From: Heterobilharzia americana
Lineage: Eukaryota > Platyhelminthes > Trematoda > Strigeidida > Schistosomatidae
Assembly: GCA_944470555.2 (NCBI GenBank)
Contig: OX104134.1
Span: forward strand, 13,309,248-13,373,247
Direction of reading: 5' to 3'
Length of the DNA stretch: 64,000 nt
In this document: positions 47,901-59,079 of the stretch, piece by piece
Position numbering within the stretch: the first letter of the stretch is position 1
How the letters are laid out: every line of letters begins with the position of its first letter
The notes under the pieces: generated by a model
Databases searched by the model: none
Seen by the model: only the letters and a program-made list of their open reading frames with translations
What the model was told of the DNA's origin: nothing
Program-made: the position numbers and the translations under genes

Positions 47901-48685
47901 GACTACTTAAAATATGTTCAAAATGTGTGATGAAAACTCTTTTTACTGCTCCTGTAAAGTGACACACGTTAACTGATATTGACAGTGTAAGATTGAGTTG
48001 ACGAAGAAAATGTCAGCTTTCCATCACATTAGAGACAAGCCCATTTGAAAAATAGAAATTGAATTTACCACAAGATATTTTTTGATTTATTCAATCTTCA
48101 ATCGTTTAGCTGACAGTAAACACAATACCAGCAAATTTTGATCAAAATGTATCACTACTAAATTCTTGCTAAATACTATTCTCTCAGGTTCTTTTGAAGC
48201 GGTCCTTTCGTTGTACTCTTATCACTGTCGTTTGAACAGTTGAGTTAAGAGCTATGTTTGTGCAGTGTTTGAAAACATTTATAGCTTGGAATGAGGATGA
48301 TGAACGTAAATTACTTTTGTTTTCTATAGCAAAGTCGTTTAATTCGCAAACGTTATAACTGAGTTGAAGTGATCTCTTGGTGTTGAACTGAAAACATTTG
48401 GAACAAGTGTATTTTTTCCCACAATGCATGTTTGACTTTGTCATACTAAAAATAAGCATAGGATCTAAAGGTGAAATCGAAATCTTCAGTAGATATAGGT
48501 TCCACTAAAAACGAGGTACTGAGATGGACTAGGGATTAGTGTGTTGATATCTAATGGTTTTTAGTTCCATAAAGAAACACTCTTGACAATATGAAAATTA
48601 TTTTTCAAAGTTATGAAGTTGTAGAAGGAGCCAGATGTGCCTAATAAATCTGAATAGTAATGAAAATACACTTGTAAAACCCATA
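41353..48685. other. Unassigned AT-rich DNA
   Basis: Over 7 kb without a supported gene. It holds a (TA)n tract at 41893-41927 and a CTT-rich run at about 43795-43830. Open stretches stay below about 91 codons, and none shows a domain I know. Confidence 0.5.
41893..41927. repeat. (TA)n microsatellite
   Basis: About 35 bp of alternating A and T. Confidence 0.95.
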
Positions 48686-48749
48686 AAAATGATTTTTCAG
48701 GGTGGTACACATCATGGATTGACATCAGCTGGAGAACCACTGAAGATCT

Positions 48750-48800
48750 GGGAGCACTGAACAGTTGCTTCATCCCAGTGTGGGACTTCTCAGCAGTGTA
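48750..48800 (-). ncRNA. Hammerhead relic, second class
   Basis: Minus strand: ACACTG, core CTGAGAA (48787-48793; one change from CTGANGA), helix II GTCCC/GGGAT, GAAG for GAAA (48768-48771), GTT in the triplet position (48760-48762), CAGTGC. All elements are in order but two conserved positions are lost. Confidence 0.6.
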
Positions 48801-48807
48801 TAATGGA

Positions 48808-48882
48808 TGGAAAGTGGCTGCTAGTGAAATTAAAAAGCATGTTTCTTCCTAATTAGAACTCACTAGCTGGGTGTATCTGCAT
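48808..48882 (-). ncRNA. Hammerhead relic, first class
   Basis: Minus strand: CCCAG, core CTAGTGA (48860-48866; two changes from CTGATGA), helix II remnant, GAAA intact (48842-48845), then CACTAGCAGCC as in the 34.9-kb copy. Predicted inactive. Confidence 0.6.
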
Positions 48883-48965
48883 TTCGGTAAGTTGTGAACT
48901 ACTGTTGAGACTCATGCCCAACATCCATCTCTTCAAACATAGAAAGGTTATGCAATAAGCTATCA

Positions 48966-50165
48966 AGTTGACAGCTAGTCATTATGGAATGAGTGCAGTT
49001 TGGTTTTAAGACTTATTATTTTCAGCTGTTGACTGGCTGACATTTGCACAGGAGCTCGCATACCAACAGATGCCAATTGGTTTAGTCTAAACCAATAAAC
49101 AGCAGGTAAGAACAAGTCTTAATATTAAAGTAAAATCATGTTTATTATCCCTTGGTTTATTCTGGTTTTTTGTATTAAATAAAGCAGTCAGTGGGTTGAA
49201 CAAAAGAAAACTAACTAGTGTTTAAAAAATCAACTTATTTCACTAATCCTGTCATGTCTGTGAATGACGAAATCAATGTTCAACTTCATTATGTAAAATG
49301 TTTTAGGAATTTAACAAATCAGCAGAATTCCCTACATTGTTAATTGAATTTATTATTTTCTGCATCGTTCAACTTAAAGGGTCTATTGTCTGCCACTTAT
49401 CGATTAGAAGTAGTCTAGAACTTACAAGTATGAATAGTGGTAATTTTGAAATATCTGACTGAAGCTTGTGTAGCTTCATTAGGAAAACTTGTCTTAACAG
49501 ATAGTTAACAACTGAATCAAGGCGGAGGGCATGATTCACGCTCGTAAACTGAAGCCTATCCAGTGCTCAACATTTGAAAGGTTTTAAATGAAGATCAGCT
49601 AGTATTCAATGTGAAAACTGCTTTAGCGTAACTAAGAATGATGATAGCCATCACATGCTTCAAACACTTTACAACCGATTCGGAAAACAGTAGAGAATGA
49701 GGGACGCGAACTGGTGAAGACATTGTGAGTACAGAAAATAAGCTAACGGTCATTTAAGATTTTGCATTAATGCGTGCCCCGCTAAGTCACCAGATAAATA
49801 TTAAAAAAAACATCTAATCACTACTAAGAGCGCGGTCACTGGAATGGCACTTTATTACATCTCAGTTTAAAAAAAGTCGTCTGGATTGCGTAAATGCCCC
49901 CCTTTATAACCGCTGGTGACATTTCTCCACAAAATCCTACTCATCCACTGTTCACAGCTTGCGACTATAAGGACCGAATAAATATTATGATCACTGTGTT
50001 ATTTGCAAAACCTGCTAGCTCAGTATCACAAGAACATAGGACACATAGGACGTAGACCAACTTATGTCGGTAGGGGACATAACACACAAGCGTTACCAGT
50101 CACTAGCCTTGTTCCCTTCACATGTATTTTTTATATCTGGATAGCTTTGTTCCAAGACTTGCTCC

Positions 50166-50221
<56 letters not shown>

Positions 50222-51310
50222 CTACTCAGCAAAGTCCGGAAGAACTTTGCTTCAAAGGCATGATTTCATAGTTTCAAGTGATGAATGAATATGCTCAGAA
50301 CCAAGAGTGGAAACCTCTTCATATGCTTAGCTGATCTGCTTGAAAAAGTATTTGTTAGCGAGATGGTACATACCAGTTGGCTTGCAAAAAGACTGCCAGC
50401 CCCATTTGTTAAGGGTAATTAGTCAGTCAACCTATGATTGAATCTATCCACTTCCGTCTAGTTATCATTCACTTTATGGATATCATATTTTCATGAGAAC
50501 TACATAATTTCTACTCCCAAATATGATTTGATAGAAGCAGAGACTTGGATAAGTAATTTGTGTATAAAAGTACTAGTTTCTACAGTAAATCAATTATGTT
50601 TTGACCGATCTTTTTGGCAGAAGCTAACACAAGATTGTAATCAGTATTGTGGAAATAGGCTCCTGGGTGCATTCGCATACCAGATATTTACAAAGTTTCA
50701 TAACGCCTGTGAATGCTGATCTGATCTACCCGCTGGCAGCTTGTAAACGTTCAACAAAAATGCAGTTTTCGATTACCTGGAGCTGTTGAAACTCTGTAGT
50801 CTAAGAGCATAGTTCTGTTCATTGAAAGCAACACAGTACAGTACGTTGTTACGTTACTTAAACTAGCAGTGATAATGAAACCTGGGTGACATGTTTTGAC
50901 GGATATAATGACAGGCACAATAGCACTGCCTACTCAACCAAGTGAATTGTTGCCCACCGTATTCAGTCTTGAGGTCTGCGCAGCCCAGCCTTAATTTTAA
51001 CACATGGTGTTTTAGGACTTCAGATATAATATAGTGTTAGTTTCCCTAAAAAGATATGCTAATAAGATGTTGATAGATACAAAAGAGAATGAGACTTAAA
51101 TGTCTGATTACACTCTACTATCACTAACTAGTTGGCAGCAGACAGTGTTGTGAGCGATCATTATACATAGTATGGTCATTAAAATGCTATTTAGGAAAAA
51201 TCAGGTGTTTGCAAAATATAAAAAACAATACATTTAGGTTAAAACAAATTTGAAATTTAATTTTTTTTTCCCATTTCAGAATTGAATATTATTACTACCT
51301 ACGCTGAATC
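48966..51310. other. Unassigned DNA with a (TA)n tract
   Basis: No gene recognised. An 86-codon open stretch at 50003-50263 runs into the TA tract and has no known motif. Confidence 0.5.
50168..50219. repeat. (TA)n microsatellite
   Basis: About 52 bp of alternating A and T. Confidence 0.95.
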
Positions 51311-51318
51311 TATCCAAT

Positions 51319-51369
51319 AACACCACTGATGAGTTCCGACTGAAATGAATGAAAAAGTTATTTGGTGTT
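51319..51369 (+). ncRNA. Candidate minimal hammerhead
   Basis: AACACCA (51319-51325) pairs perfectly with TGGTGTT (51363-51369) as helix I. CTGATGA follows directly (51326-51332), then a two-pair helix II (GT-TCCG-AC) with one extra T, GAAA (51342-51345), a weak helix III, and an ATT triplet (51360-51362) immediately before helix I. The spacing is right but the extra T and weak helices II and III leave it doubtful. Confidence 0.35.
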
Positions 51370-53535
51370 TAGAGCATACTGGTCTGGTTAACAAATACTA
51401 CTGATTGGCGCGAGTAGTCAACAGCCACTCATGTCAACCGGTGGTGTTTTTACGCTATCTACAATATGCAAGAACTATTCAGCACTTAGTCCTAAAGCTT
51501 TGTTTTAACTAATTCATACTACTTATTATACATGTCAGTTATATCAAACATTTGACATTACATGCTAGTGAAGATATTTACAAAGGTTATTACTACTGTG
51601 GATTTTAGGCTGTGACCAGATTTAAAAAACAGTCATCTTACTGTTGCAGTAAACATTTGTCACACAAATAAGAGGTAGCAACTGCAGTCACAGGGATAAT
51701 TTGCTAAGAAAATGAGAAGGACAACTGTTTTTAGTATCAGACTGCTCACTTTCAAGGTGTTTCTTTAATCTTCCCTTATGCAGGAGTCGAAGTATGCTCG
51801 GTTAACTTAGAAATTCATTATGCACATTCCTATTTCAGGAAACATTTGTAGTATGTCCATGAACTATATCATGTTAAATTCAAACTTCTGTTTGCCTGAT
51901 ATTGCAATTTTTTGTTGTTGTTTTGTGAAGTTGAGGTATGTGAGGTCACTGATAGGTGCAATCAAGTGCTATCATGTGTACAGTTTCCCTGTTCCAATAC
52001 CATTTCATCAACAGTAACTAGTCCTTCGAAAACGCAGCTTAATCTCCTTTTCTCTTTCAGCTAAGAATATAGTAACCAGTATTTTACTAGGAGATTATCA
52101 CTCACCTCCATCACAAGCTTCTTCTACTGACTTCATCCAGTAGTTAGCTCTCAGGACTTCACATTTACATTGGTTATTATGTGTCCACTAACTCGTGTGT
52201 GGTAGCTGTCAAAGTTTTCATAGAACTCTTTGATAATGGTGTTGGAAATTGTAAAGAAACGTGATTTCACTGGTTACGGGAAAATGCAGTCGTATTCTAG
52301 GATAGAAAACTTTTTATCATATTCTGGAGAGGCTAATATTTTGCTAAGTGACTTGCAAAGTTCAGTGTTCAGACGGGAATGTCTAAATTCACACCGTAAA
52401 TGTAGATTTGTCTAAACCGACGTTACTGTTCGAATCCATTTTTTCTTGAAGCTTTGATTTCGGCTGACAAACGCTTCCATGTCCTCCCAGATATCCTTAT
52501 TATTGCATCAACACTTCCAAAGAAATAACTTTCTTGTGATGACAATGTTCTTAATGACAATGAGACGTTTACCAAATAAAACTCTAGCTCACAAAAAGAA
52601 ACAACCTAATTTGACCATGCATTCCCTCAGTTACATCATCATTACTCATCATTACTCACATTTCTATTTACTTTCTGTATTAAAGAGAATAAGATGAGAA
52701 CGTGCATAATTCTATGAGTATTCCTAAACACAAGTCGAAACGGAAAGAAACCAATTAGAAAAACAGACACACTTCCTTCAATACCCTCAATGCTAACTGC
52801 ACTTTTGAAAAAAACTCCTGTTATGTCGGTAGGCTTTGTATTTTTCAAGACCAGTTGCCTATCGTCATTGCCTAACTTCATTGTTTACGCCAATTTAAAC
52901 TTGTTGCACCATTTGGTTTGTGTACAAATGAAAAATACTACATAGTTGTTGCCGTTTAACTTGAAACCTTTTGGTTTTTGGCTACAAGATTATTGAAGAA
53001 TTTTCTACCCTTTAACAAAAAGAAATGAAAATAATTTATAAAGTCCAAAGGGAAATATAGTTTCAGATAGCCTTTTATCAAAGTAATGGAACATTAAACT
53101 AAAAAGTAACCGGAGACAAAATAATGGTATATTATATAGGATGAAATAAATACATTCCACTTCATAATTCATTAGGTGATACCTGTCTGCTACTTCAATA
53201 AATTACTAGAATGATTGAAGAGAAGCATAATGTGATTCAGACGTTCAACGGGAAGTATGGAAGTTAGGTTAATCGAGGGAATAAAAAAAGCGAAATGATA
53301 AACCAGCAATCAGTGCTGCTTTCTTTTAGAATGGCTCCAATTACCGGAACCTGCACAGGAACCGTAACAAAATCGTACATTCTTTTCAACTTATCCGCTA
53401 ATGAAAGAGTGGAATCTGAAAACTACTTTACCACCGTTAGTAAGAAGTGAACTTATGATTTAAACCTGGAGCTAAATGAAAACTTGAAGTCTATAACAAA
53501 AGAAACTGCCTTCCCTTGACGTCCTGAAAATAATT
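51370..53535. other. Unassigned DNA
   Basis: No supported gene. Open stretches at 52230-52415, 52479-52697 and 52642-52881 (minus) have no known domain. Confidence 0.45.
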
Positions 53536-53539
53536 ATTC

Positions 53540-55000
53540 AACTGTTCAAACTTATCACTATCTTCGATCCCAATAAAAAACCTTATCGTTTCGGTCTAAA
53601 TTCTGTGATATGACTTCAAAAGTCGATGAACTCCATACAAAGGTGCAGCTTGAAAATCTAATCAACCAAACAAAAGATCAAGTTCCAGTTTCATGTAGTG
53701 ATTCAAATTATTTTTAAATCAACAGTTTTAAATTCCTATATTGACTTTATAAATGGAAAATTCAGCTATCGACATCTTAAGTCTGAAAAACATTGAAACT
53801 AGTTGAACGTGCTGAAATAAACGAAAGTTTAGTCATGATACATCCAGACAAAGGCTTTGGAATAGCATTGCTAAACAAATCAAACTATATGGAAAATTTT
53901 TCATTCATTTTATCGGATGAAAAGAAATTACTGAAACTGATACTTCCAAAAAGACCTATTCAGCATATAAAGCTTCAGTTGCTGGTTTATACGGTCTTCC
54001 CAAAATATATAAAGGAGGAATTCAACTTCGTTCAATGCCAGACATGATTAACTTTCTATGTCATTCAATCACGAAACGGCTTGCAGAAATACTTGAACCT
54101 GTAAAGAAGAGGCTGTTATAGCACAATCCTCGTGACATTTTATTTTGTTATTTGAATTAAGAATTTCAGTTTTACAGATGAAAGAATGATTTCGTTGGAT
54201 ATCATATCTCTTCTCACAAACGTCCCACAGACATATTCCATTTGCTTCTTTGTGGATTCAATCAATCCTATAATATAGTTGTGGGTATTCCAAATTACTA
54301 CTTAAAAGAGCTTCTTCATCAATAAACCTTCAGTGTATATTTCATGTTTAATAATGAAGTCTGCAGGCAGGTAGGTGGTGTGGCAATTGATTCTCCAATA
54401 GGGCTGCTCTTAACTGAGTGCATTGTGGTATGCCTAAAAAGCATCAACTTATCAACAACAATCAGTAAGATTCATATTTAAAAAACATACGCTGGTGATA
54501 AGTTCATAGTTTGTGGTGAAAATATTAATTTTGCATACTTGCTTCATGCTTTCAACAATATCTACCTCTCGATCAAGTTTTCTTTAAAATCAGAATCAAA
54601 CTCGACGTCCCATTTTCTTTATGTTCAAGTCTAAAGAAAAGGTGACGATTCACTTCGTAGATCTATTTACAGAAAACCTAGCTGGAGCGGATATTTTATC
54701 AATTTCGAAAGTTCGTTCACCATAATTGGGAAGAGAAATCTCCATTTACTTATTTTGAGGATCAGGAAAGTATGAACGGAGGATACTGTCTATAGAGAAC
54801 TGAGAAATCTCCGGAGAACTCTACTAGAAAATGGTTTTCCGCCTAGATTCATAAATAAAAGTTGTGAATTGCTGTCTTTCAGGACCCCTAAATATACACC
54901 ATCAAATTCTCATGAAGTGCATGATTTATGTCACAGACTTCTTCGTTTCTTTAAGTTTATGAGGATTCATTCCATTCAGGCTGTAAATTTGTGTTGTTAG
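53540..55000 (+). mobile_element. Penelope-like element, old copy
   Basis: A heavily frameshifted PLE RT. In order: FCDMTSKVDELHTKVQ (about 53607-53655), IHPDKGFGIALLNKSNY (53840-53890), LILSDEKK-type segment, LVYTVFPKYIK (a decayed LYGLPK-HK), MISLDIISLLTNVP (about 54188-54230, motif A with its aspartate), GGVAIDSPIGLLL (about 54375-54415, motif B), YAGDKFIVC (about 54490-54515, motif C, in which one of the two aspartates is gone), YRKPSWSGYFINF (about 54670-54710) and ENGFPPRFINKS. No GIY-YIG domain could be recognised after about 55000. Confidence 0.75.
53793..54047 (+). pseudogene. PLE RT N-terminal fragment
   Basis: An 84-codon open stretch: LVMIHPDKGFGIALLNKSNY corresponds to the conserved K-x-D-K-G block, NFSFILSDEKK to the following segment, and VYTVFPKYIKEEFN to the decayed LYGLPK-HK-G region. 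It begins in the middle of the domain; the ATG is not a real start. Confidence 0.7.
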
Positions 55001-55004
55001 GCTG

Positions 55005-55836
55005 GAAAATTATTTAAAGCAAGTCGATCTATTCCTCAAAATGTCTCTGCCACCAATGAAACAATTGATCCTGAAAGTTTTTCGACAGTGCTCATTTGTT
55101 GGTGACAGTCCCAATAGACAAGAATTTCAAACACTGGCCAAATATCAACTGTTATGGATACCCTACCGTATCTTCCACCTAACCGATTCAGAATGAAGGA
55201 ACTTACAGTTTATTTGCACTTCAAATGCTTTCACTCCTCAACATAATAAGAACCGGCATTAATGAGTCGCCAGACGATCATTTAATCACATAAAAATCCA
55301 TTTCGTGCACATTCCCCTTAAAATTAGTTAATAATAAAATGGTCTACTATTAATTCTTAGTGAACTCAGTTTGTTACTAACCAGAAGTGAGTAATATCTA
55401 ATCAATCCGCAGACCCAAAGAACCAACATAATGTGGATTTACCCTTAAAATTGTTGCATGAAAATAGGTTTGGTGGACAAAACGAGCGATTGTTACTTTA
55501 TGAAACCAAAAACATAACCATAAACAATAACACAATTGAAAACATTTGGTGCAGCGAAGAGTCTCTTTTCAAAAGTTTCACTCAGTTAAGCTGTATAGTC
55601 GCATTTATGTGCTATTTCTTAGTGAGAATATACAGTTTGTTTTGGCGTGAAAGCAGTTTTTCAAGCATGACAACAAGCAAGTTGATCGAAATATCATTTT
55701 CACTTAGAGATTATTAAAATGTTTACGAACTATGAAAAGTAATCAAAAGACATAGCAACAAGAAAAGTTAAAATTTCACGACGTGAAAATCGAAACTGAG
55801 TAAGGATGATTATTTTTGATCATCGATTCGCGAAAC

Positions 55837-55838
<2 letters not shown>
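55005..55838. other. Unassigned DNA after the PLE
   Basis: Possibly the decayed 3' part of the PLE. The 94-codon open stretch 55433-55717 has no domain I recognise. Confidence 0.4.

Positions 55839-55927
<89 letters not shown>
55839..55927. repeat. (TA)n microsatellite, interrupted
   Basis: About 89 bp of alternating A and T with one ACATATGT interruption near 55873-55880. Confidence 0.95.
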
Positions 55928-55928
<1 letters not shown>

Positions 55929-55936
55929 CCATGGTT

Positions 55937-56056
55937 TCGCAAACTCGTACTGATACTAGGTGATGATTGAAGGTAAAATGAAAATTATGACCGCGGTAAG
56001 ACTCGAACCAGTGACCAACGTGTTTCCGGCCTGATGCTATACCAACTGAGCATATA
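55937..56056 (-). repeat. tRNA-derived SINE, third family
   Basis: The minus strand carries a B box GGTTCGAGTCT (55999-56009) and an A-box remnant GCTCAGTTGGTAT (about 56040-56051). The tail (ATCATCACCTAGTATCAG on the minus strand) is shared with the copies at 41.3 and 61.2 kb. It lies between two TA tracts. Confidence 0.75.
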
Positions 56057-56072
56057 TACATATATATATATA
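56052..56072. repeat. Short (TA)n tract
   Basis: About 21 bp of TA units at the junction of the SINE and the CR1-type element. Confidence 0.85.
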
Positions 56073-56223
56073 GACAGAGAAAGAGGGAGCTGGGTACCCA
56101 TCGATTCTGAAGGCTATGAGTCTTTTCCAGTAGTTCCGTGTTGTTGGCCGGTCCTCTTTTGATCGAGTCAGTTGATGATATGGACACCACTTCTTCTGGG
56201 ATTCAGTTCCAGAAGTAGATTAC

Positions 56224-56418
56224 TCAACGCGAGAACCAATTTTCTACGGGGACTACCTTCGTGCTTGGCTTTCGTGTCATGTTTCTATGCCCTTTGTGGT
56301 GTCCCAACCTAGTGGGAAGGAAAAGGGGAGATAGGTCAGGTTCAAAGTCCTTCCTTAGAAATCTGTATGGCATAATTAGATCTGCATTCTGTCTGCGATA
56401 GTGTAAAGTCGTCTCCAT
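56224..56418 (-). pseudogene. CR1-type LINE C-terminal region
   Basis: A 64-codon stretch with the pattern R-R-x-x-x-D-L-I-x-x-Y-R-x-L-R-x-D-F-x-P-(D/E)-L-S, then LFLPTRLGHHKGHRN and VPVENWFS, and, in the next frame, YFWN-IPEEVV. This Y-R-x-x-x-x-D-L-I, then H-x-x-x-L/R, then F-F-x-x-R/W-W-N-x-(L/I)-P pattern is the standard ending of CR1 and related LINE proteins. Confidence 0.8.
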
Positions 56419-57025
56419 AGGTCAGTCCAGTCATCGCAGGAATCATACGACTGGCTACCCTCTGAACGTTTTTCAGAAGATCTGAGTCACCTTTCAGTCA
56501 AGGATTTGCCACCTTTATACAGTTTTCGAATGTAGATTTAAATAAGGATGTGTATAACATAGTGAACATATCACCATTTATTTTTCATGGTGTTCTGAGT
56601 AGTGTCCAAAGTGTACTAAAGTTCCGAGCTGTAACCTATCTAAAGTGTGACGTGGTCTTCAATTCATAACTCACTGTGACCTCTAGGTCACTGTGGGTCA
56701 GTAGTGAGGGTAAAGGAGTTCTACCAATATTGTAGGTGTTGTCATACGTGTGCTCTGTGTGCATGCTCACACATTTACGTGCGTTGATAAGTATTAGCCA
56801 TTTTCCTGATCAGGTAAACAAGCTGTTTGGGTCTGTCTGAAGGCCGCTTACACAGTCGTCATTCCTAATTTCCCTCCAGACTTTTACATCATCCATGTAG
56901 AGAACTATAGGGACTTTCGTGATATTTGGCGGCTCAATTATGTATAGGAGAATTAGTAGGGGACCCAGGACCCTGTCTTTTTTTCACCTACTCCATATAT
57001 CTTCAGTAGGGTAACACCTGGTATA

Positions 57026-57385
57026 TTATTCTGGTAACATCGTTTTTACCAAATTTTGTACCTCACTAAGGTCATGTTCAAAATGGTTATGCGGTTCTGA
57101 GTCTCGACCTTCTTCCAATCTGTGGAAGATTACAGTCCTTTCAAAAAGCTCTGCTTTATCTTTATTCTGTGGAGTGTTGACGGTTGGCTGCATGACCTTT
57201 ACTGACATTTTGGCATGTCGTCTGTTCCTAGTTACTTGCCATTTCGTGGAGTCGTGTGTGGAAGGCTGACTAAGGTCTAGTTCAGTGACCTTGACACTGA
57301 CAGCTTCAAACCGTATTTCATCCACTTGTGTGCATTTTTCGTCATTAATCGGGTCACTGAACTGTGTAGGACCTGTTAGCTGCAT
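57026..57385 (-). pseudogene. CR1-type LINE first protein or EN leader (fragment)
   Basis: A 119-codon stretch with a charged, low-complexity N-terminal half and a conserved-looking end, ERTVIFHRLEEGRDSEPHNH followed by FEHDLSEVQNLVKTMLP. The pattern R-T-V-I-F-H-x-x-E-E, then a helix ending near L-x-x-x-L, resembles the RNA-binding first protein of schistosome CR1-like elements. Similar text continues upstream in other frames to about 57850. Function is inferred from position and pattern. Confidence 0.55.
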
Positions 57386-58129
57386 AATTCTTTAGCTGGC
57401 ATTGAAAGTGTTCCATCCTCTTCTCTTTCATCAGAAGCTGATCTAGTCTTACGGTCCGTAGTTTTCAGACTAGGTCTGTTAGCTATAGTAATGCTAGAAC
57501 CTAAAGACACTCACTTCACTCTGCTTTATGTAGCTTTCTCTAAGTCTCCGTCAACAAACTTTGTGAGTAATCTACGCACCCAACTTCCAGTTTTTTGTGG
57601 GATATTCTTAAAATTCTGCACAGTGATCTGTGTGTCAACGGATGTTGTGTCATTATCCCTATCACAGTTATCAACTTTACCTTTAAACACCAGCTTCTTC
57701 GTGACCGTATTTAGAAATCCTTTTCCTTCTTCAACCAGTCAGCAAATATCTGAGCAGCATGATAAGCAAAGCCAGATACTCCACGCATTCCTATACCTTT
57801 TGTATGTTGGGGACGTAAGGGTTGTAGAATTATTTTGGTACCAACTCTAACATTTGGAACACTGCATATAGGAGGTCACTGGGAAGTGTCACCCCAACCT
57901 ACCACAAGCACTTTTCCTACACTTTTGGTTTACTACCTAGCACAGACTGAGGATAGACTTGACAAGACAGGTGATATGTGAGTGGGAAGACGAAAAACTA
58001 TAAGGAACCTTTGCAAAATGTATCAGAGAAAACTGCTTGCATTGAAAAAATCACTTAAAACCAGGTGGTTAAATATAAGAAATTCACCAATAAAAAGCTT
58101 CTGTCTCACTTTAATCGAAGATTATTTAG

Positions 58130-58905
58130 ACTAAAGCAAAAATACAACTGCGTTTGATGTGTAAACACAAAAGATACCAGGAGTTTAACTATATGTTGAA
58201 AAGCCACTTCCATCCCGAAAAGCACACTTTCTTGATCGGAGGAGGAACTTAATTGTATCCCTTGCTACTCGCGCTCAACACATTTGTGACCCGGATAATA
58301 TAGGTGAAGAAAAAAGTATTCTAAGGAAAAGTTAGATCGAAAGTGGATAGATAAAACATCAAACTGAAACCGTAAAAACGTGACTTGTTTTCCCTTTTGA
58401 AAAAGGTGGTATGTGTGAACCTTGACTTCAAAGGTGAACTAGTTGTTGATATCCTAAAGATAGGGATTTCAAGTTCCCTGAAGATAGATTTATTGGCAAA
58501 ATTTTTCAAACTGGTGTTCTCCAGTCGCCTTTTACTTAGCAAAAGCCTGAATGACTAGATCTTGCATTTGGCCATCTCTGTGTGTGTATACCGGTTCACC
58601 TGCTTCTGTGGAGCCGGATATATCGGCCTTTCAACACGGGTCTTGTCGAAAAGAGTTTAGCGACAGTATCCTGTATGGGTACAAAGTGGCAGCAAAAGAT
58701 CGATAGGAAGTGCGATAACGGGACACCTTGTCGACAGTGATCATTCACTCTCAACAAACACCTCTTTCAAAGTTATTTACAAAGTGAAAAGAAACTTGTC
58801 AAAGTCAGTGCGCAACTGCCTCCTTTGTGTTGCTGAAGGTCTAGCGATTCAGGCAGAAAAAGCCGGAGCTTTGCATTTCGAAGCCTCCAAAAAGCTTTTT
58901 TAACT
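58130..58905 (+). mobile_element. PLE relic 1 of 3: RT end and GIY-YIG domain
   Basis: RRRNLIVSLATRAQHICDPD (58238-58297) and GEEKSILRK match the helix after the RT core of PLEs (compare QYKRNLVKCLAYCASAI at 14.5 kb). LDFKGELVVDILK (about 58422-58460) is the connecting FKGD-type motif. Then FTCFCGAGYIGLSTRVLSKR (58596-58655) is a clear GIY-YIG start with the usual R, and SDHSLSTNTSFKVIY (about 58738-58782) with LCVAEGLAIQAEKAGALHF (about 58820-58880) is its end. Only a few frameshifts. Confidence 0.8.
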
Positions 58906-59079
58906 CATATTCCATTTATTTCTTACATATTATCAACTTTTCCTTGTTATTATGGTCACCTTGATAACCAATCTTACATTTCTCAAATCATTATTCAAAC
59001 TTGATCATCCTTACTCAATTTCTATTATATCTTGTGGATAATTCACTCATCTAAGAAGCCCTGCATTTTGAGGTCACGA

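Larger units (their letters stand above)
48688..48965 (-). repeat. SINE with two hammerhead-like domains in series
   Basis: On the minus strand: a tRNA-like remnant (about 48900-48965), a first-class hammerhead relic (48808-48882), a second-class relic (48750-48800), then a tail whose end, CAGCTGATGTCAATCCATGA (48710-48729) and the sequence after it, matches the inverted ends of the 33.0-kb element. It links the two SINE families in one unit. Confidence 0.7.
56073..57850 (-). mobile_element. CR1-type LINE, 5'-truncated and internally deleted
   Basis: Minus strand. The first-protein segment (57026-57385) is followed directly by the back half of an RT: LLILLYI (about 56940-56960), the decayed FADD box FST-MM-KSG (about 56880-56900), LGTL (about 56610), ENCIKVANP (about 56500-56530) and the C-terminal METTLHYRRQNADLIMPYRF to FSRV (56224-56418). 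The endonuclease and the front of the RT are missing between the two. The C-terminal region is characteristic of CR1-like elements of schistosomes (SR1 group, from memory). Confidence 0.75.

Noticed and set aside
55433..55717. 94-codon open stretch as a host gene
   Set aside because: No domain, no splice context, and it lies next to decayed PLE sequence and TA tracts.
57491..57850. 119-codon plus-strand open stretch
   Set aside because: Antisense to CR1-type text on the minus strand; no domain in its own frame.
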